Assembly: GCF_001294625.1 (NCBI RefSeq)
Contig: NZ_CP012677.1
Span: forward strand, 2,790,001-2,854,000
Reading direction: 5' to 3'
DNA length: 64,000 nucleotides
Origin: Arthrobacter alpinus
GTDB taxonomy: Bacteria > Actinomycetota > Actinomycetes > Actinomycetales > Micrococcaceae
This document shows, one piece after another, positions 1 to 8,675 of the stretch. Under the pieces are notes generated by a model. It searched no databases and was not told where the DNA came from. It saw nothing but the letters and a program-made list of their open reading frames with translations. A program made the translations under genes and the position numbers. Each line of letters begins with the position of its first letter. The first letter of the stretch is position 1.

Positions 1-1
1 G

Positions 2-313
2 TCGAACAGCTTCCCCAGCGGCCACGTGGCCCTGGCCGTTGGCCTGGCCTGGGCATTCTTTTTCTTGGCTCGGAACAGCCGGTGGGCCAGGCTGGCCGGC
101 GTCGCTGGCATCGCCGTTCCAATCATCGTTGCATGGTCGCGTTTATACATTGGTGTGCACTACCCCAGCGATGTGCTGGCCTCGCTCCTGGCCGCGAGCG
201 CAATGGTTATTCTCTTTGCCGGTGTGTGGAACCGCTACCAGGGCCGGATTTTGCCGCGTATCCCCCTGCTAGGGCGTTTTGGCCCCGTGGCCTCCCCTAA
301 CAACCAGCGATAG
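2..313 (+). CDS. PAP2-family phosphatase, C-terminal part (cut by window edge)
   Basis: The reading frame is open from base 2, so the 5' end lies outside the window. The visible part starts with FPSGH, the central phosphatase motif of the PAP2 superfamily. It then shows a hydrophobic segment and SRLYIGVHYPSD, the SR-x5-H-x3-D motif that carries the catalytic histidine. PAP2 proteins are membrane enzymes that remove phosphate from lipid phosphates such as undecaprenyl pyrophosphate or phosphatidate. The exact substrate cannot be read from this fragment. The C-terminus is basic and short. The next gene, a DedA protein, begins about 10 bases downstream, and both families act on membrane lipids. 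Confidence 0.85.
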   Translation, partial: SNSFPSGHVALAVGLAWAFFFLARNSRWARLAGVAGIAVPIIVAWSRLYIGVHYPSDVLASLLAASAMVILFAGVWNRYQGRILPRIPLLGRFGPVASPNNQR

Positions 314-323
314 GAGCTTGTCG

Positions 324-1043
324 ATGCTGATGCTTGCCAGCGCGCTGCCGTCCACCGTCTCGGGAGCCCTCCCCGCCGGGCTGTCCTCCGTCCTTGACCC
401 TGCGGCTCTCTTGCAGGGGTTGGGCCCGGCAACTCTGGGCGTGATGGCCCTAATGATCTTCATTGAATCCGGTGTCCTGTTCCCGTTCCTTCCTGGTGAC
501 TCTTTGCTCTTTACGGCAGGTTTGCTGCACCAGCAGTTGAACCTGTCCCTGCCACTACTGATAGGCGTGGTTGTCCTGGCCGCCGTGGCTGGGGACCAGG
601 TTGGCTACATGTTGGGCCGCAAATTTGGCCGGCGTTGGTTCAAAGACGACGCCAAGATTTTGAAAACCGCCTACCTGGTGCGGACCGAGGAATTCTTTGC
701 CAAGCAGGGCGGCAAGGCGATTGTGCTTGCCCGATTTGTGCCCGTGGTACGTACATTTGCCCCGTTAGTGGCTGGCATTGCCCAGTACAATCACAAGAAA
801 TTCACGCTGTGGAACATTGCCGGGGCGCTGGGCTGGGCGGCGTCAGTGGTCCTTTTGGGTACTTGGCTGGGCCATTTTGACTTCATTGCCAAGAACATCG
901 ACGTCATCGCCATCCTGTTGGTGCTGGTCTCGGTGCTTCCGGGTGTGATCGGGCTTCTTCGCTCGCGGCGCCGGGCCCGGATTGCAGCTCAGGGTCCAAC
1001 ACCGGGTTCAGCGCGAGACAATAAGGAACATGCACACCAATGA
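324..1043 (+). CDS. DedA/SNARE-associated family membrane protein
   Basis: A 239-residue integral membrane protein of the DedA family (proposed lipid or undecaprenyl-phosphate flippases linked to proton motive force). It carries FIESGVLFPFLPGDSLL near residue 40, GDQVGYMLGRKFG in the middle, and ARFVPVVRTFAPLVAG with the conserved arginine. Hydrophobic segments lie before and after these motifs and the C-terminus is basic (RSRRRARIAA). I chose ATG 324 because TAGGAGC lies 7 bases upstream. An in-frame start at 279 would overlap the PAP2 gene. The end overlaps the response-regulator start by 14 bases, so the two are probably co-transcribed. Confidence 0.88.
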   Translation: MLMLASALPSTVSGALPAGLSSVLDPAALLQGLGPATLGVMALMIFIESGVLFPFLPGDSLLFTAGLLHQQLNLSLPLLIGVVVLAAVAGDQVGYMLGRKFGRRWFKDDAKILKTAYLVRTEEFFAKQGGKAIVLARFVPVVRTFAPLVAGIAQYNHKKFTLWNIAGALGWAASVVLLGTWLGHFDFIAKNIDVIAILLVLVSVLPGVIGLLRSRRRARIAAQGPTPGSARDNKEHAHQ

Positions 1044-1701
1044 GCGCCCACAACTCCTGCTTGTGGAAGACGATCCCGTACTGGGACCGCTGATCGCCGA
1101 GCTGTTGGCGCAGGACTACCGCGTGACGCTGGCACCGGACGGGCAGGCGGGCCTACATCTTGGCCTGACCGGCGAATGGGACGTGATGGTCATTGACCGC
1201 GGCCTTCCGGTCATGGACGGGGTGGAACTGCTGAAGGCCTTGCGACGCCAAGGAATTGCTGCTCCTGCCCTGATCTTGACGGCTCTAGGCACCACAGTAG
1301 AAAAGATTGAAGGGCTCGACGCCGGGGCCAGCGACTATATGACCAAACCGTTTGATGCCGGCGAGTTGCGCGCCCGCCTCCGCGCAATTTCGCGTACAAA
1401 TATTCCCGCCCCCGCAGTGCTCATTATTGGCGATTGGGACCTGGATCCGGCCAACAGGACCCTACGGTCACCTTATGGGGATCACGTCCCACTTACGGCC
1501 AAGGAGGCGGAACTGTTGGGCCTGCTCGCCGGAGACTCCGGGCGGGTTTTTACCCGCCCGGAGATGATGGAGGCGTTGTTCCATGCAGAAGACTCGCCGA
1601 CTGTCATTGACACGTACGTGCACTATTTGCGCAAGAAGGTATCAAAGACTGTGATCAGAACCGTGCATGGCTTGGGCTACCAGATCGGGGATGCCTCATG
1701 A
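1030..1701 (+). CDS. OmpR-family DNA-binding response regulator
   Basis: A 223-residue two-component regulator. The N-terminal receiver has the acidic pair EDD (residues 13-15), the phospho-acceptor Asp56 in VIDRGLP, a conserved Thr in ILTAL and Lys in TKPF. The C-terminal winged helix (about 130-223) has the Trans_reg_C pattern, with LTAKEAELLGLLA and VIDTYVHYLRKKV. ATG 1030 follows AAGGA at a short spacing. Its stop overlaps the kinase start as ATGA, so the pair is translationally coupled. Target genes are unknown; the DedA and PAP2 genes just upstream are the obvious local candidates. Confidence 0.93.
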   Translation: MHTNERPQLLLVEDDPVLGPLIAELLAQDYRVTLAPDGQAGLHLGLTGEWDVMVIDRGLPVMDGVELLKALRRQGIAAPALILTALGTTVEKIEGLDAGASDYMTKPFDAGELRARLRAISRTNIPAPAVLIIGDWDLDPANRTLRSPYGDHVPLTAKEAELLGLLAGDSGRVFTRPEMMEALFHAEDSPTVIDTYVHYLRKKVSKTVIRTVHGLGYQIGDAS

Positions 1702-2669
1702 GCGGGGAATTTACCGCGGCAGACGCGAGCCAACTGCGGCGAGCCGCGGTGACTGTTGGCTTGCGCATAGCCGTGGCGTGCGCCCTCATGGTGGTTGCCA
1801 CGATCATCGCGGCGGCTCTGTACATGCTGTACCTTTCCGGGCATCCGGAACTTTCGGGGACAGACTCGTCGGCCCGCGTCTACGTTGAGTCCAATGACAT
1901 GCTCAAGGCAATGCTCGTAGCCGGACTTGGCGGTATTCTTGCAGCTGGCGCCATCGGCTGGCTGAGCGCCCGCAGCGCCATCAGACCGTTGGGAAAGGCG
2001 TTGGCGTTGCAGCGACGCTTCATCCAGGACGCCAGCCATGAGCTGCGCACCCCGCTGACCATTCTTGACGCGCGCGTCCAGCTGGCCGAACGCAAGGTGC
2101 CGCCCGGTAGTGACGCCGCACGGTTGCTGGCACAGATCCGTACCGACACTGCCGCCTTGAGCACCACGGTCCAGGAACTGTTGCTCGCGGCCACCGGAGA
2201 CCACGATTCACCGGTCGATCCAGTCAACGTCAGCACTGTAGTTGACGCCGTTATCGCGGATTTGCAGGATCTGGCTGGTTCTCGCGGTGTGCACCTTGAG
2301 GTAAAGCACGGCGGCGACGCTCGGGTTCGCATCCAAGCCAACAGTTTGCGCCGGGCCGTCCTAGGACTGGTGGACAACGCGTTAAACCACACCCCGTCCG
2401 GGGGTGACGTGACGGTGCGCACGTCGCTTGTCGGCCGCGATGCACGCATCACTGTGAGCGATACGGGCACCGGAATCTCGGGAATAGACCAGGCTCGCGT
2501 GTTTGAGCGGTTTGCCCGAACGAGTGATGCTCCGGTAGGGGGGCGGCGCAGCTATGGCCTGGGTTTGGCCTTGGTCCGGGAGATCGCAACCGCCGCTGGC
2601 GGACGCATTGACATCAGTGCCACGGGCCCCCGGGGCACAGTCATGGAACTAACGCTGCCGGCGGCCTAG
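1698..2669 (+). CDS. Sensor histidine kinase
   Basis: A 323-residue HisKA/HATPase_c kinase, partner of the regulator it overlaps by 4 bases. Two membrane segments lie near residues 17-46 and 70-92 with a short extracytoplasmic stretch between them (about 25 residues), so sensing is probably within the membrane. The H box DASHELRTPL puts the phosphorylated histidine at His114. The N box reads LVDNALNHT, and the G boxes are DTGTGIS and YGLGLALVREI. The gene ends convergently against tsaD with only 26 bases between them. Confidence 0.92.
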   Translation: MSGEFTAADASQLRRAAVTVGLRIAVACALMVVATIIAAALYMLYLSGHPELSGTDSSARVYVESNDMLKAMLVAGLGGILAAGAIGWLSARSAIRPLGKALALQRRFIQDASHELRTPLTILDARVQLAERKVPPGSDAARLLAQIRTDTAALSTTVQELLLAATGDHDSPVDPVNVSTVVDAVIADLQDLAGSRGVHLEVKHGGDARVRIQANSLRRAVLGLVDNALNHTPSGGDVTVRTSLVGRDARITVSDTGTGISGIDQARVFERFARTSDAPVGGRRSYGLGLALVREIATAAGGRIDISATGPRGTVMELTLPAA

Positions 2670-2678
2670 CGACGGGCT

Positions 2679-2697
2679 AGTGGCGGGCGGCGCCACT
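2679..2697. terminator. Small hairpin between convergent kinase and tsaD genes
   Basis: AGTGGCG and CGCCACT form a 7-bp stem with a 5-base loop. It overlaps the tsaD stop codon. It lacks a clear T-run, so it is only a possible shared terminator. Confidence 0.35.
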
Positions 2698-3802
2698 ACA
2701 GACTGATGGTGCCCACTGGCATCGAGGAATCCGGGGCGAAGGCCAGATCGCTGGGCGCCACCCCGTTCATAACCAGCTGGGCTCCGAGCGCGGCCACCAT
2801 GGCGCCGTTGTCGGTGCACAGTGAAAGCTTGGGCACCAGCAAGGTGATGCCGGCCGTGGAGGCACGCTGCGACGCCAGTTCGCGCAGCCGTGAATTTGCC
2901 GCCACTCCCCCGCCCAGCAACAAGGTGGTCATGCCTTGTTCCTTGCAGGCCAGCACCGCCTTTGCGGTGATGACATCCAGCACCGCTTCCTGGAACGACG
3001 CCGCGACGTCGGCCACCGGGATTTCCTCGCCGCGTGCCTCGTAGCTTTCAACGCTCCGGGCCACGGCGGTCTTCAGACCCGAGAAGGAGAAGTCATAGCG
3101 GTGCGGCCCGGGCGCTTCTGTGGTGCCCATGTACTTGGGCGCAGTCAGCCCCCGCGGGAAGCGGATGGCCTTCGCGTTGCCCTCCCTGGCCAGCGCGTCA
3201 ATGGCTGGTCCGCCCGGATATCCCAGGCCCAAGATCCTGGCCACCTTGTCGAAGGCCTCCCCCGCGGCGTCGTCAATGGTGGCACCGAGCAGTTCCACGT
3301 CGGAGGCGATGCTGCGCACCCGCAAAATCTCGGTGTGCCCACCCGACACCAGCAGGGCGCCAAGATTCGGCGGCAGCGCACCGGCGGTGGCGTCCAGGGC
3401 CACGGTCTGGGCGGCGATCGATTCATCCAACAGCCCCACCCCCACATGGGCCACGAGGTGGTTGATGGCGTACAGCGGCTTGCCCGTGGCAAGGGCCAAC
3501 GCCTTGGCGGCACTGACACCTACCATCAGTGCCCCTGCCAGTCCGGGCCCGCTGGTGACGGCGATGGCGTCCACGTCCCCCAACGTCACCCCCGCATCAG
3601 CCAGCGCCTGTGCCAGTGTCGGCACAAAAGCATCCAGGTGTGCCCGGGAGGCAATTTCGGGGATGACTCCCCCAAAGCGCACGTGTTCATCCATGGAGGA
3701 GGACACCGTGTTGGTCAGCAGTTGTGTCCCGCGCACCAGGCCCACGCCCGTTTCGTCGCAGGAGGATTCGATCCCCAAAATCAGCGGATTGCTCTGGTTC
3801 AT
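2696..3802 (-). CDS. tsaD: tRNA N6-threonylcarbamoyladenosine synthase subunit TsaD
   Basis: A 368-residue ASKHA-fold protein that, with TsaB and TsaE, transfers the threonylcarbamoyl group to A37 of ANN-decoding tRNAs. It opens with [13 protein letters not shown]. The metal-binding pair His115/His119 is in NHLVAHVG, and later motifs include [28 protein letters not shown] and FSFSGLKTA. The length is normal for bacterial TsaD. Its ATG overlaps the rimI stop by 4 bases, making it the last gene of an alr-tsaE-tsaB-rimI-tsaD operon. The fourth t6A enzyme, TsaC, is not in the window. Confidence 0.97.
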   Translation of the reverse strand: MNQSNPLILGIESSCDETGVGLVRGTQLLTNTVSSSMDEHVRFGGVIPEIASRAHLDAFVPTLAQALADAGVTLGDVDAIAVTSGPGLAGALMVGVSAAKALALATGKPLYAINHLVAHVGVGLLDESIAAQTVALDATAGALPPNLGALLVSGGHTEILRVRSIASDVELLGATIDDAAGEAFDKVARILGLGYPGGPAIDALAREGNAKAIRFPRGLTAPKYMGTTEAPGPHRYDFSFSGLKTAVARSVESYEARGEEIPVADVAASFQEAVLDVITAKAVLACKEQGMTTLLLGGGVAANSRLRELASQRASTAGITLLVPKLSLCTDNGAMVAALGAQLVMNGVAPSDLAFAPDSSMPVGTISL

Positions 3803-4329
3803 GCGGGGTCCGTTTCCTGTGTTTGTGTGTTCACTGCGTGTGGTTCAGAAAGCTGCAGGCGCATGATCAGCCCGTCCGATCCGTCGCGGTAATATTTGCG
3901 CCGCGTATGGATGTGCTCGAACCCAAAACGGCGGTACAGCTCCTGCGCCCTGGGGTTAGTGGAACTGACCTCCAGCATCACCTCCTGTGCCCCGCGCCGG
4001 CGGGCCTCATCAATGAGTTCAACCAGCATGGCCCGGGCGTAGCCGCGCCCCTCGTACTGTGGCAGCACCCCAATGGTCTGGATGTCGCCAATGGGCGGTA
4101 TGCACATCAGCCCGGCATAGCCGGCCATCACCAGATGGCCTGCCTGGCCGGAAACCTCCGCGATGATGTAACGGCGGGTTTCGGGCCGGGCCAGTTCGTC
4201 AACGAACATGTGCCGGGGCCAACTGTCCACACCGAAAAGCGTGGCGTCCATGGCGGTGATCGCGTCAATGTCCGCCACCGTCATCTCCCGCAACGTCAAA
4301 AACGGGGTTTCGGGCTGCTGCCCGCTCAC
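3799..4329 (-). CDS. rimI: Ribosomal protein S18-alanine N-acetyltransferase RimI
   Basis: A 176-residue GNAT acetyltransferase. The acetyl-CoA-binding loop is [12 protein letters not shown] (the R/Q-x2-G-x-G/A motif), followed by [18 protein letters not shown], typical of RimI. RimI acetylates the N-terminal alanine of ribosomal protein S18, although homologues can have wider N-terminal specificity. The start is GTG 4329, overlapping the end of tsaB by 4 bases, and the end overlaps tsaD. The gene is thus embedded between tsaB and tsaD, the usual actinobacterial arrangement. Confidence 0.93.
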   Translation of the reverse strand: MSGQQPETPFLTLREMTVADIDAITAMDATLFGVDSWPRHMFVDELARPETRRYIIAEVSGQAGHLVMAGYAGLMCIPPIGDIQTIGVLPQYEGRGYARAMLVELIDEARRRGAQEVMLEVSSTNPRAQELYRRFGFEHIHTRRKYYRDGSDGLIMRLQLSEPHAVNTQTQETDPA

Positions 4330-5060
4330 AGGGCCCGCTTCCGGGGCCCGGGCACCTTCGCATCGGATTCACGCAGGTACAGCGGCGTGGTATCCAGCAG
4401 GCCGGCGCCTTCCAGAGACCCGGCCGCAGCAATCCTGCGCACCGCCGCCCGGCCCAGTTGGAGGGCGCTGGGTTGGACGTCGGCAAACCCGGGATCCACC
4501 TCACATCCGTTCGCGCCCAGCTCGGCAGCGTACAGGCCGGCCCCGGCGCCGAAGACCTGGACCCCCGTCACCGCACTGGCCGGACCCACATGGGGCCCAT
4601 CCAGCAGCTGCGCACCGGCACTGTACCGGGCCCAGTAAACTTCCTTGCGGCGGGCGTCGGTGGCGACCACAAATTCGCGCACGGCCAACGGCGCCACCGC
4701 CCGTCCGGCGTCGTACCTGGGTGTGTCAAACACTTGCTGGGCCAGCGCATCCAGGCTCATCAGGCCATAGAGCGGCACGCCCCAGGTGAAGGCCAGGGTT
4801 CGCGCCATCGCGATACCCGAGCGCAGGCCGGTGAACGGCCCCGGACCCGTTCCGACGATGATCGCATCCAGGGCCGGGCCTTCGGTGACGGGATCTCCCA
4901 ACAGGGATTTCACCCCGGGCGCGAGCACTTCGGCATGGCTTCGGGTGTCCTCCGTGGCAAAGTTCGCCTCAACTTTTTGGGTGCGCACGGCGTCCGCGGG
5001 GTCAAAGCTCAGCACCGCGGCACTGGCCACGGCTGAGGTGTCAATGGTCAAAATTCGCAC
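4326..5060 (-). CDS. tsaB: t6A biosynthesis protein TsaB
   Basis: A 244-residue partner of TsaD that lacks catalytic metal ligands but is needed for the TsaBDE complex. Diagnostic motifs are the N-terminal ILTIDTSAVASAAVL and the central GTGPGPFTGLRSGIAMA. The start is GTG 5060. It lies 9 bases after tsaE and overlaps rimI by 4 bases. The C-terminal half is less conserved and ends in a basic tail. Confidence 0.95.
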   Translation of the reverse strand: MRILTIDTSAVASAAVLSFDPADAVRTQKVEANFATEDTRSHAEVLAPGVKSLLGDPVTEGPALDAIIVGTGPGPFTGLRSGIAMARTLAFTWGVPLYGLMSLDALAQQVFDTPRYDAGRAVAPLAVREFVVATDARRKEVYWARYSAGAQLLDGPHVGPASAVTGVQVFGAGAGLYAAELGANGCEVDPGFADVQPSALQLGRAAVRRIAAAGSLEGAGLLDTTPLYLRESDAKVPGPRKRAL

Positions 5061-5069
5061 TGTGTCAGT

Positions 5070-5681
5070 CTATTCTGTTGGTTCGCCAGGCCGGTCTAGG
5101 CCGGAGAAGTCGATACCGGCCCAGCGTGGGCCAATCGCCCGGAGCCGCAAAATGCGTGGTTCGTCTTCGTCATCGTCGGCCAGATCAAAGGTGCCGGTCC
5201 CGTCCTCCGGATTGTTCCCTGGGAGAGGCGACGCCGGAACCCGCCACGGGCCCTGCGCCAGAGTTGCGCTTCCGGTGGCTCGCAGCAGATCGATTTCCAG
5301 CCGACTGTCGGCCAAGTGCTCCACCCTGTCCGCACCCCATTCCACTACTGTGACGGCTGAGTCCATGGTATTTTCCAGGTCGATATCATCGATCTCAGCG
5401 GCAGATCCGAGCCTGTAAGCATCCACATGGACCAGATCCGGCCCGCCCGGGCGGGGCCCATCAGGGAGATTAGGGTGGATGCGGACCAACACGAACGTCG
5501 GTGAGATGATGCCGGCCCGCACGCCCAGGCTGCTCCCCAGTCCCTGGGTGAACGTGGTTTTCCCTGCCCCCAGTTCGCCACTGAGCACGATCAGGTCCCC
5601 TGCTTGTAGCAGTGTGGCGAGGTTCCCGGCAAGGTGCTGGGTCGCCTCGGCCGTGGTGGTGGAAAATTCCCAGGCCGTCAC
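5070..5681 (-). CDS. tsaE: t6A biosynthesis ATPase TsaE
   Basis: A P-loop ATPase that drives turnover of the TsaBD complex. The Walker A motif is GELGAGKTTFTQGLG, followed by SPTFVLVRIH and LVHVDAYRLGSAAEIDDID. At 203 residues it is longer than the usual 150 or so. The extra length is a variable C-terminal part (from about residue 135) rich in Asp and Glu (FDLADDDEDEP), with no motif I recognise. GTG 5681 overlaps the end of alr by 4 bases. Confidence 0.93.
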   Translation of the reverse strand: MTAWEFSTTTAEATQHLAGNLATLLQAGDLIVLSGELGAGKTTFTQGLGSSLGVRAGIISPTFVLVRIHPNLPDGPRPGGPDLVHVDAYRLGSAAEIDDIDLENTMDSAVTVVEWGADRVEHLADSRLEIDLLRATGSATLAQGPWRVPASPLPGNNPEDGTGTFDLADDDEDEPRILRLRAIGPRWAGIDFSGLDRPGEPTE

Positions 5682-6922
5682 AACTGTCCTCCTGGCTCAT
5701 TGGCAGGCCGGCCGCCGGGGCCGTTAGTGCCCGCGGGGCCGCCCACATACGTTCTGGGGACGCGCGGGCTGATCCGAGTCACCACCTCATAGTTCAGCGT
5801 CCCGGCCGCCGCAGCCCACTGCTCAACCACAGGACCGCCGTCGGCCCCGTCCCCAAACAGCACGGCGGTGGCCCCCAAGGCGGAGCCCGGAACCTCGGCA
5901 CTGGCAAAGTGTGAGCGCCCATCGGGCCCCAGATCAATCACCATCTGGTCCATGGCAATCCGGCCCACCACCGGGTAGCTGCGGCCGTTGACGTGCACCG
6001 GACCTCCCGTGGCAATGCGCGGAATGCCATCGGCGTAGCCCAGCGGAATCAGGCCCAATGTGGTGGCGCCAGCGGTGACATACCCCAGCCCGTACGACAC
6101 GCCCTGACCCGCCGGGACGTCCTTGCACAACGCCACCCGGGTCTGCAGCGTCATGGCCGGGATGAGGCCCAACTGCGCAGATGTCTGGTCTGCAAAGGGG
6201 GACAGCCCGTAAATTCCCAGGCCCACCCTGACCATGTCAAAGTGCGAGTCCGGGCGCGACAGTGTTGCGGGGGTGTTGGCGATGTGACGCACCTCCAGGT
6301 CCGCCCCGGCGTCCTCGGCGATAGCCACCGCCTCCCGGAAGAGCTGGAGCTGCTCATCGGTTTCGGGGCGGTGCGGCTCATCGGCGACCGCAAAGTGACT
6401 AAACACTCCCACCACGCGCAGCAGGCCCTCGTCCTGGTAGGCGATGGCCTCAGCTACCAGCGCATCCCAGTCCGCCATGGTGCTGCCGTTGCGGCCCAGC
6501 CCGGTGTCGATCTTCAGATGGATACGGGCAGGGCGTTCCTGGGCCCGGGCAGCGGCCGCAATGTGCTCCAGTTCCCAGCCGGAACAGCCAAGGTCGATCC
6601 CTTGGGCGACGGCGGCGAAGAAGTCGGTTGAGGGCGTGTGCAGCCACGCCAGGACCGGCACGTGAAGCCCCGCTTCACGAAGCGTCAGCGCCTCGCTGAC
6701 ATGGGCAGTACCCAGCCACTGCGCGCCTGCGGCAACCGCTGTGCGGGCCACCGGAACCACCCCATGCCCGTACGCGTCCGCCTTCACCACAGCCATCAGC
6801 TTGGCTGGGGCGGCGATGTCCCGCAGCGCCGTTATGTTTTTGGAAATCGCGGAAAGGTCAATGATGGCTTGCCGTTCGGGGGAGACGGCGCGGGCCTGAA
6901 CGGATGCGGCGATGGATTTCAC
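5678..6922 (-). CDS. alr: Alanine racemase
   Basis: A PLP-dependent enzyme converting L-alanine to D-alanine for peptidoglycan. Lys47 in MAVVKADAYGHG is the PLP lysine. The second catalytic residue is the tyrosine in GVSYGLGY, within the C-terminal beta domain. The 414 residues include a short N-terminal lead and a Gly/Pro/Asn-rich C-terminal tail of about 25 residues beyond the family core. It is the first gene of the alr-tsaE-tsaB-rimI-tsaD operon and is divergent from mshA, with a 154-base gap. Confidence 0.96.
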   Translation of the reverse strand: MKSIAASVQARAVSPERQAIIDLSAISKNITALRDIAAPAKLMAVVKADAYGHGVVPVARTAVAAGAQWLGTAHVSEALTLREAGLHVPVLAWLHTPSTDFFAAVAQGIDLGCSGWELEHIAAAARAQERPARIHLKIDTGLGRNGSTMADWDALVAEAIAYQDEGLLRVVGVFSHFAVADEPHRPETDEQLQLFREAVAIAEDAGADLEVRHIANTPATLSRPDSHFDMVRVGLGIYGLSPFADQTSAQLGLIPAMTLQTRVALCKDVPAGQGVSYGLGYVTAGATTLGLIPLGYADGIPRIATGGPVHVNGRSYPVVGRIAMDQMVIDLGPDGRSHFASAEVPGSALGATAVLFGDGADGGPVVEQWAAAAGTLNYEVVTRISPRVPRTYVGGPAGTNGPGGRPANEPGGQL

Positions 6923-7076
6923 ACCTTCATTTTAGGCCTTCCCGGCACGGACCCGGGACCTGCTGGCGTGCGGACACCCCGGTGTGGCGCCGCTCACTGC
7001 CAAGAATTGTCACAGAATGCCGGCGGCAGTGGAAAGATAAGGACAGTTACATCCGTCGCAGCCGAAAGGACAGCCA

Positions 7077-8327
7077 ATGCATCAGGTCCGACGCGTTGCC
7101 ATGTTGTCCCTGCACACCTCCCCCCTCGACCAGCCCGGTGGCGGCGACGCCGGAGGCATGAACGTCTACGTCCGCCAGCTAGCGTTGGAGCTGGCCGCCG
7201 CCGGGGTGATGGTGGAGATCTACACGCGCCGTACCTCCTCCGGGCAGCCCGACACCGTGTCCATGGCACCGGCCGTCAACGTCCACCACATCGCCGCCGG
7301 CCCCTTCGCGAAAATCTCCAAGGAGGCCCTGCCGGAGCTCGTGAATAAGATGGCCGACGCCGTCTCCACCCACATTGCCCACCTCACCTCCGTGCCCGTG
7401 GGCGTGGTCCACTCCCACTATTGGGTCTCGGGCATGGTGGGGGTGCTGGTGGCTCAGACGCTGGACCTGCCGTTGGTGCACACCATGCACACCATGGCCC
7501 GGGTCAAAAACGGCCACCTGCAACCGGGGCAGGCGGCCGAACCCGGCATCAGAGAGGACGGTGAGCAGCACATCGTGGCAGCTGCCACCCGCCTGATAGC
7601 CAACACCACGGCGGAGGCCGCCGAGCTTGAAGGCCACTACGACGGCTGCGAGCAGCGCATCGACATCGTTTCGCCCGGCGTTGACCTGAAGGTTTTCAAG
7701 CCGGCTTTTCGGGACAGGTCCCGGCAGGTCCTGGGCGTTGCGGCAGAGGATTTTCACCTGGTGTTTGCCGGACGCCTACAACGCCTGAAGGGCCCTCACA
7801 TCCTGGTCAAGGCAGCCGTTATCTTGCGCTCCGAGCGCCCGGACATTCCGTTGCGCATGACGTTTTTGGGCGCCCGCAGTGGCAACGAAAAATATGATCT
7901 GCCGCAACTGCTCGCGGACGCCGGGCTCAGCGCTAGCGCCAGGGTGCTCCCACCCGTTGGGCCGGACGAGTTGGCCAACTGGTACCGCAGCGCTGACATT
8001 GTGGCGGTGCCCTCCGCCAGTGAATCGTTTGGGCTGGTGGCGCTTGAGGCGCAGGCCTGCGGCACGGCCGTGGTCGCCACTAATGTGGGGGGGCTGCCCA
8101 AGGCGGTCAGTGACGGGCGTACGGGGCTATTGGTGGAGGGCAGGTCCCCCCGTCTGTGGGCCGCAGCCATTGCTTCCTTGTACGACTTTCCGCAAACCCG
8201 GATCGACATGGGTCGGGCCGCCTCTGTGTTCGCCGAATCATTTGGTTGGGAAAAGACGGCAGCCCAGACAATGGCCAGCTACGACCTCGCCTTGACCTAC
8301 CAGTACGTCATCCCGCCGGGGTGCTGA
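7077..8327 (+). CDS. mshA: MshA-type glycosyltransferase (D-inositol-3-phosphate GlcNAc transferase)
   Basis: A 416-residue GT-B, family GT4 glycosyltransferase. The N-terminal LHTSPLDQPGGGDAGGMNVY matches the acceptor-side loop of MshA, which joins GlcNAc to 1L-inositol-1-phosphate in the first committed step of mycothiol synthesis. The donor side has GRLQRLKGPHIL and the E-x7-E motif in SESFGLVALEAQACG. ATG 7077 follows GAAAGGA at a suitable distance. The inositol phosphate synthase Ino1, encoded about 4 kb away, makes its acceptor. A related GT4 enzyme of other specificity cannot be excluded. Confidence 0.85.
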   Translation: MHQVRRVAMLSLHTSPLDQPGGGDAGGMNVYVRQLALELAAAGVMVEIYTRRTSSGQPDTVSMAPAVNVHHIAAGPFAKISKEALPELVNKMADAVSTHIAHLTSVPVGVVHSHYWVSGMVGVLVAQTLDLPLVHTMHTMARVKNGHLQPGQAAEPGIREDGEQHIVAAATRLIANTTAEAAELEGHYDGCEQRIDIVSPGVDLKVFKPAFRDRSRQVLGVAAEDFHLVFAGRLQRLKGPHILVKAAVILRSERPDIPLRMTFLGARSGNEKYDLPQLLADAGLSASARVLPPVGPDELANWYRSADIVAVPSASESFGLVALEAQACGTAVVATNVGGLPKAVSDGRTGLLVEGRSPRLWAAAIASLYDFPQTRIDMGRAASVFAESFGWEKTAAQTMASYDLALTYQYVIPPGC

Positions 8328-8330
8328 CAG

Positions 8331-8675
8331 GTGTTAGGCCAGGAACGCCGGCGCCCCCAAGCCCCACCTGAAAAACATTTCCAACACCTGGACACGCAGC
8401 AACTGCCCCAACACGATGCTGACCTCGGGCACCGTCACTTCCGTGGGCTGTTTTTGTTCTACACCGCATTCATCACGTCGACCCCGGCCGAGCGGGACGA
8501 GGCGGCCATCATGGACGTCGCCAGCCCTGGCCCAGACCGTCTTCCAGAGCCAATTCAGCACCAACTACACAATGGCCTTTGCGTCCTACCTCATGACCAT
8601 GGCACCGTTGCTCTTGATCTACCAATTCGCCCACGCTGGGTCATCTCCGGCGTCATGAGAGGATCCATCACATAA
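8331..8675 (+). pseudogene. Remnant of a MalG-type sugar ABC permease gene
   Basis: Pieces of a carbohydrate ABC permease are spread over two frames. One frame carries FYTAFITSTPAERDEAAIMD, which resembles the EAA loop that contacts the ATPase. A second frame then carries LAQTVFQSQFSTNYTMAF and a membrane helix. The first frame returns for RWVISGVMRGSIT, the family's usual C-terminus, and ends in TAA. The stretch between the EAA loop and the last helix is missing, and most of the N-terminal part is absent or unrecognisable. The stop still overlaps the alpha-glucosidase start as TAATG, as in an intact permease-glucosidase operon. Confidence 0.75.

Noticed and set aside
2936..3892. 318-codon open frame on the + strand opposite tsaD
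   Set aside because: Shadow frame; tsaD motifs are intact on the minus strand.
8334..8564. Minus-strand open frame over the permease remnant
   Set aside because: No family resemblance, whereas the + strand carries clear permease fragments in order.
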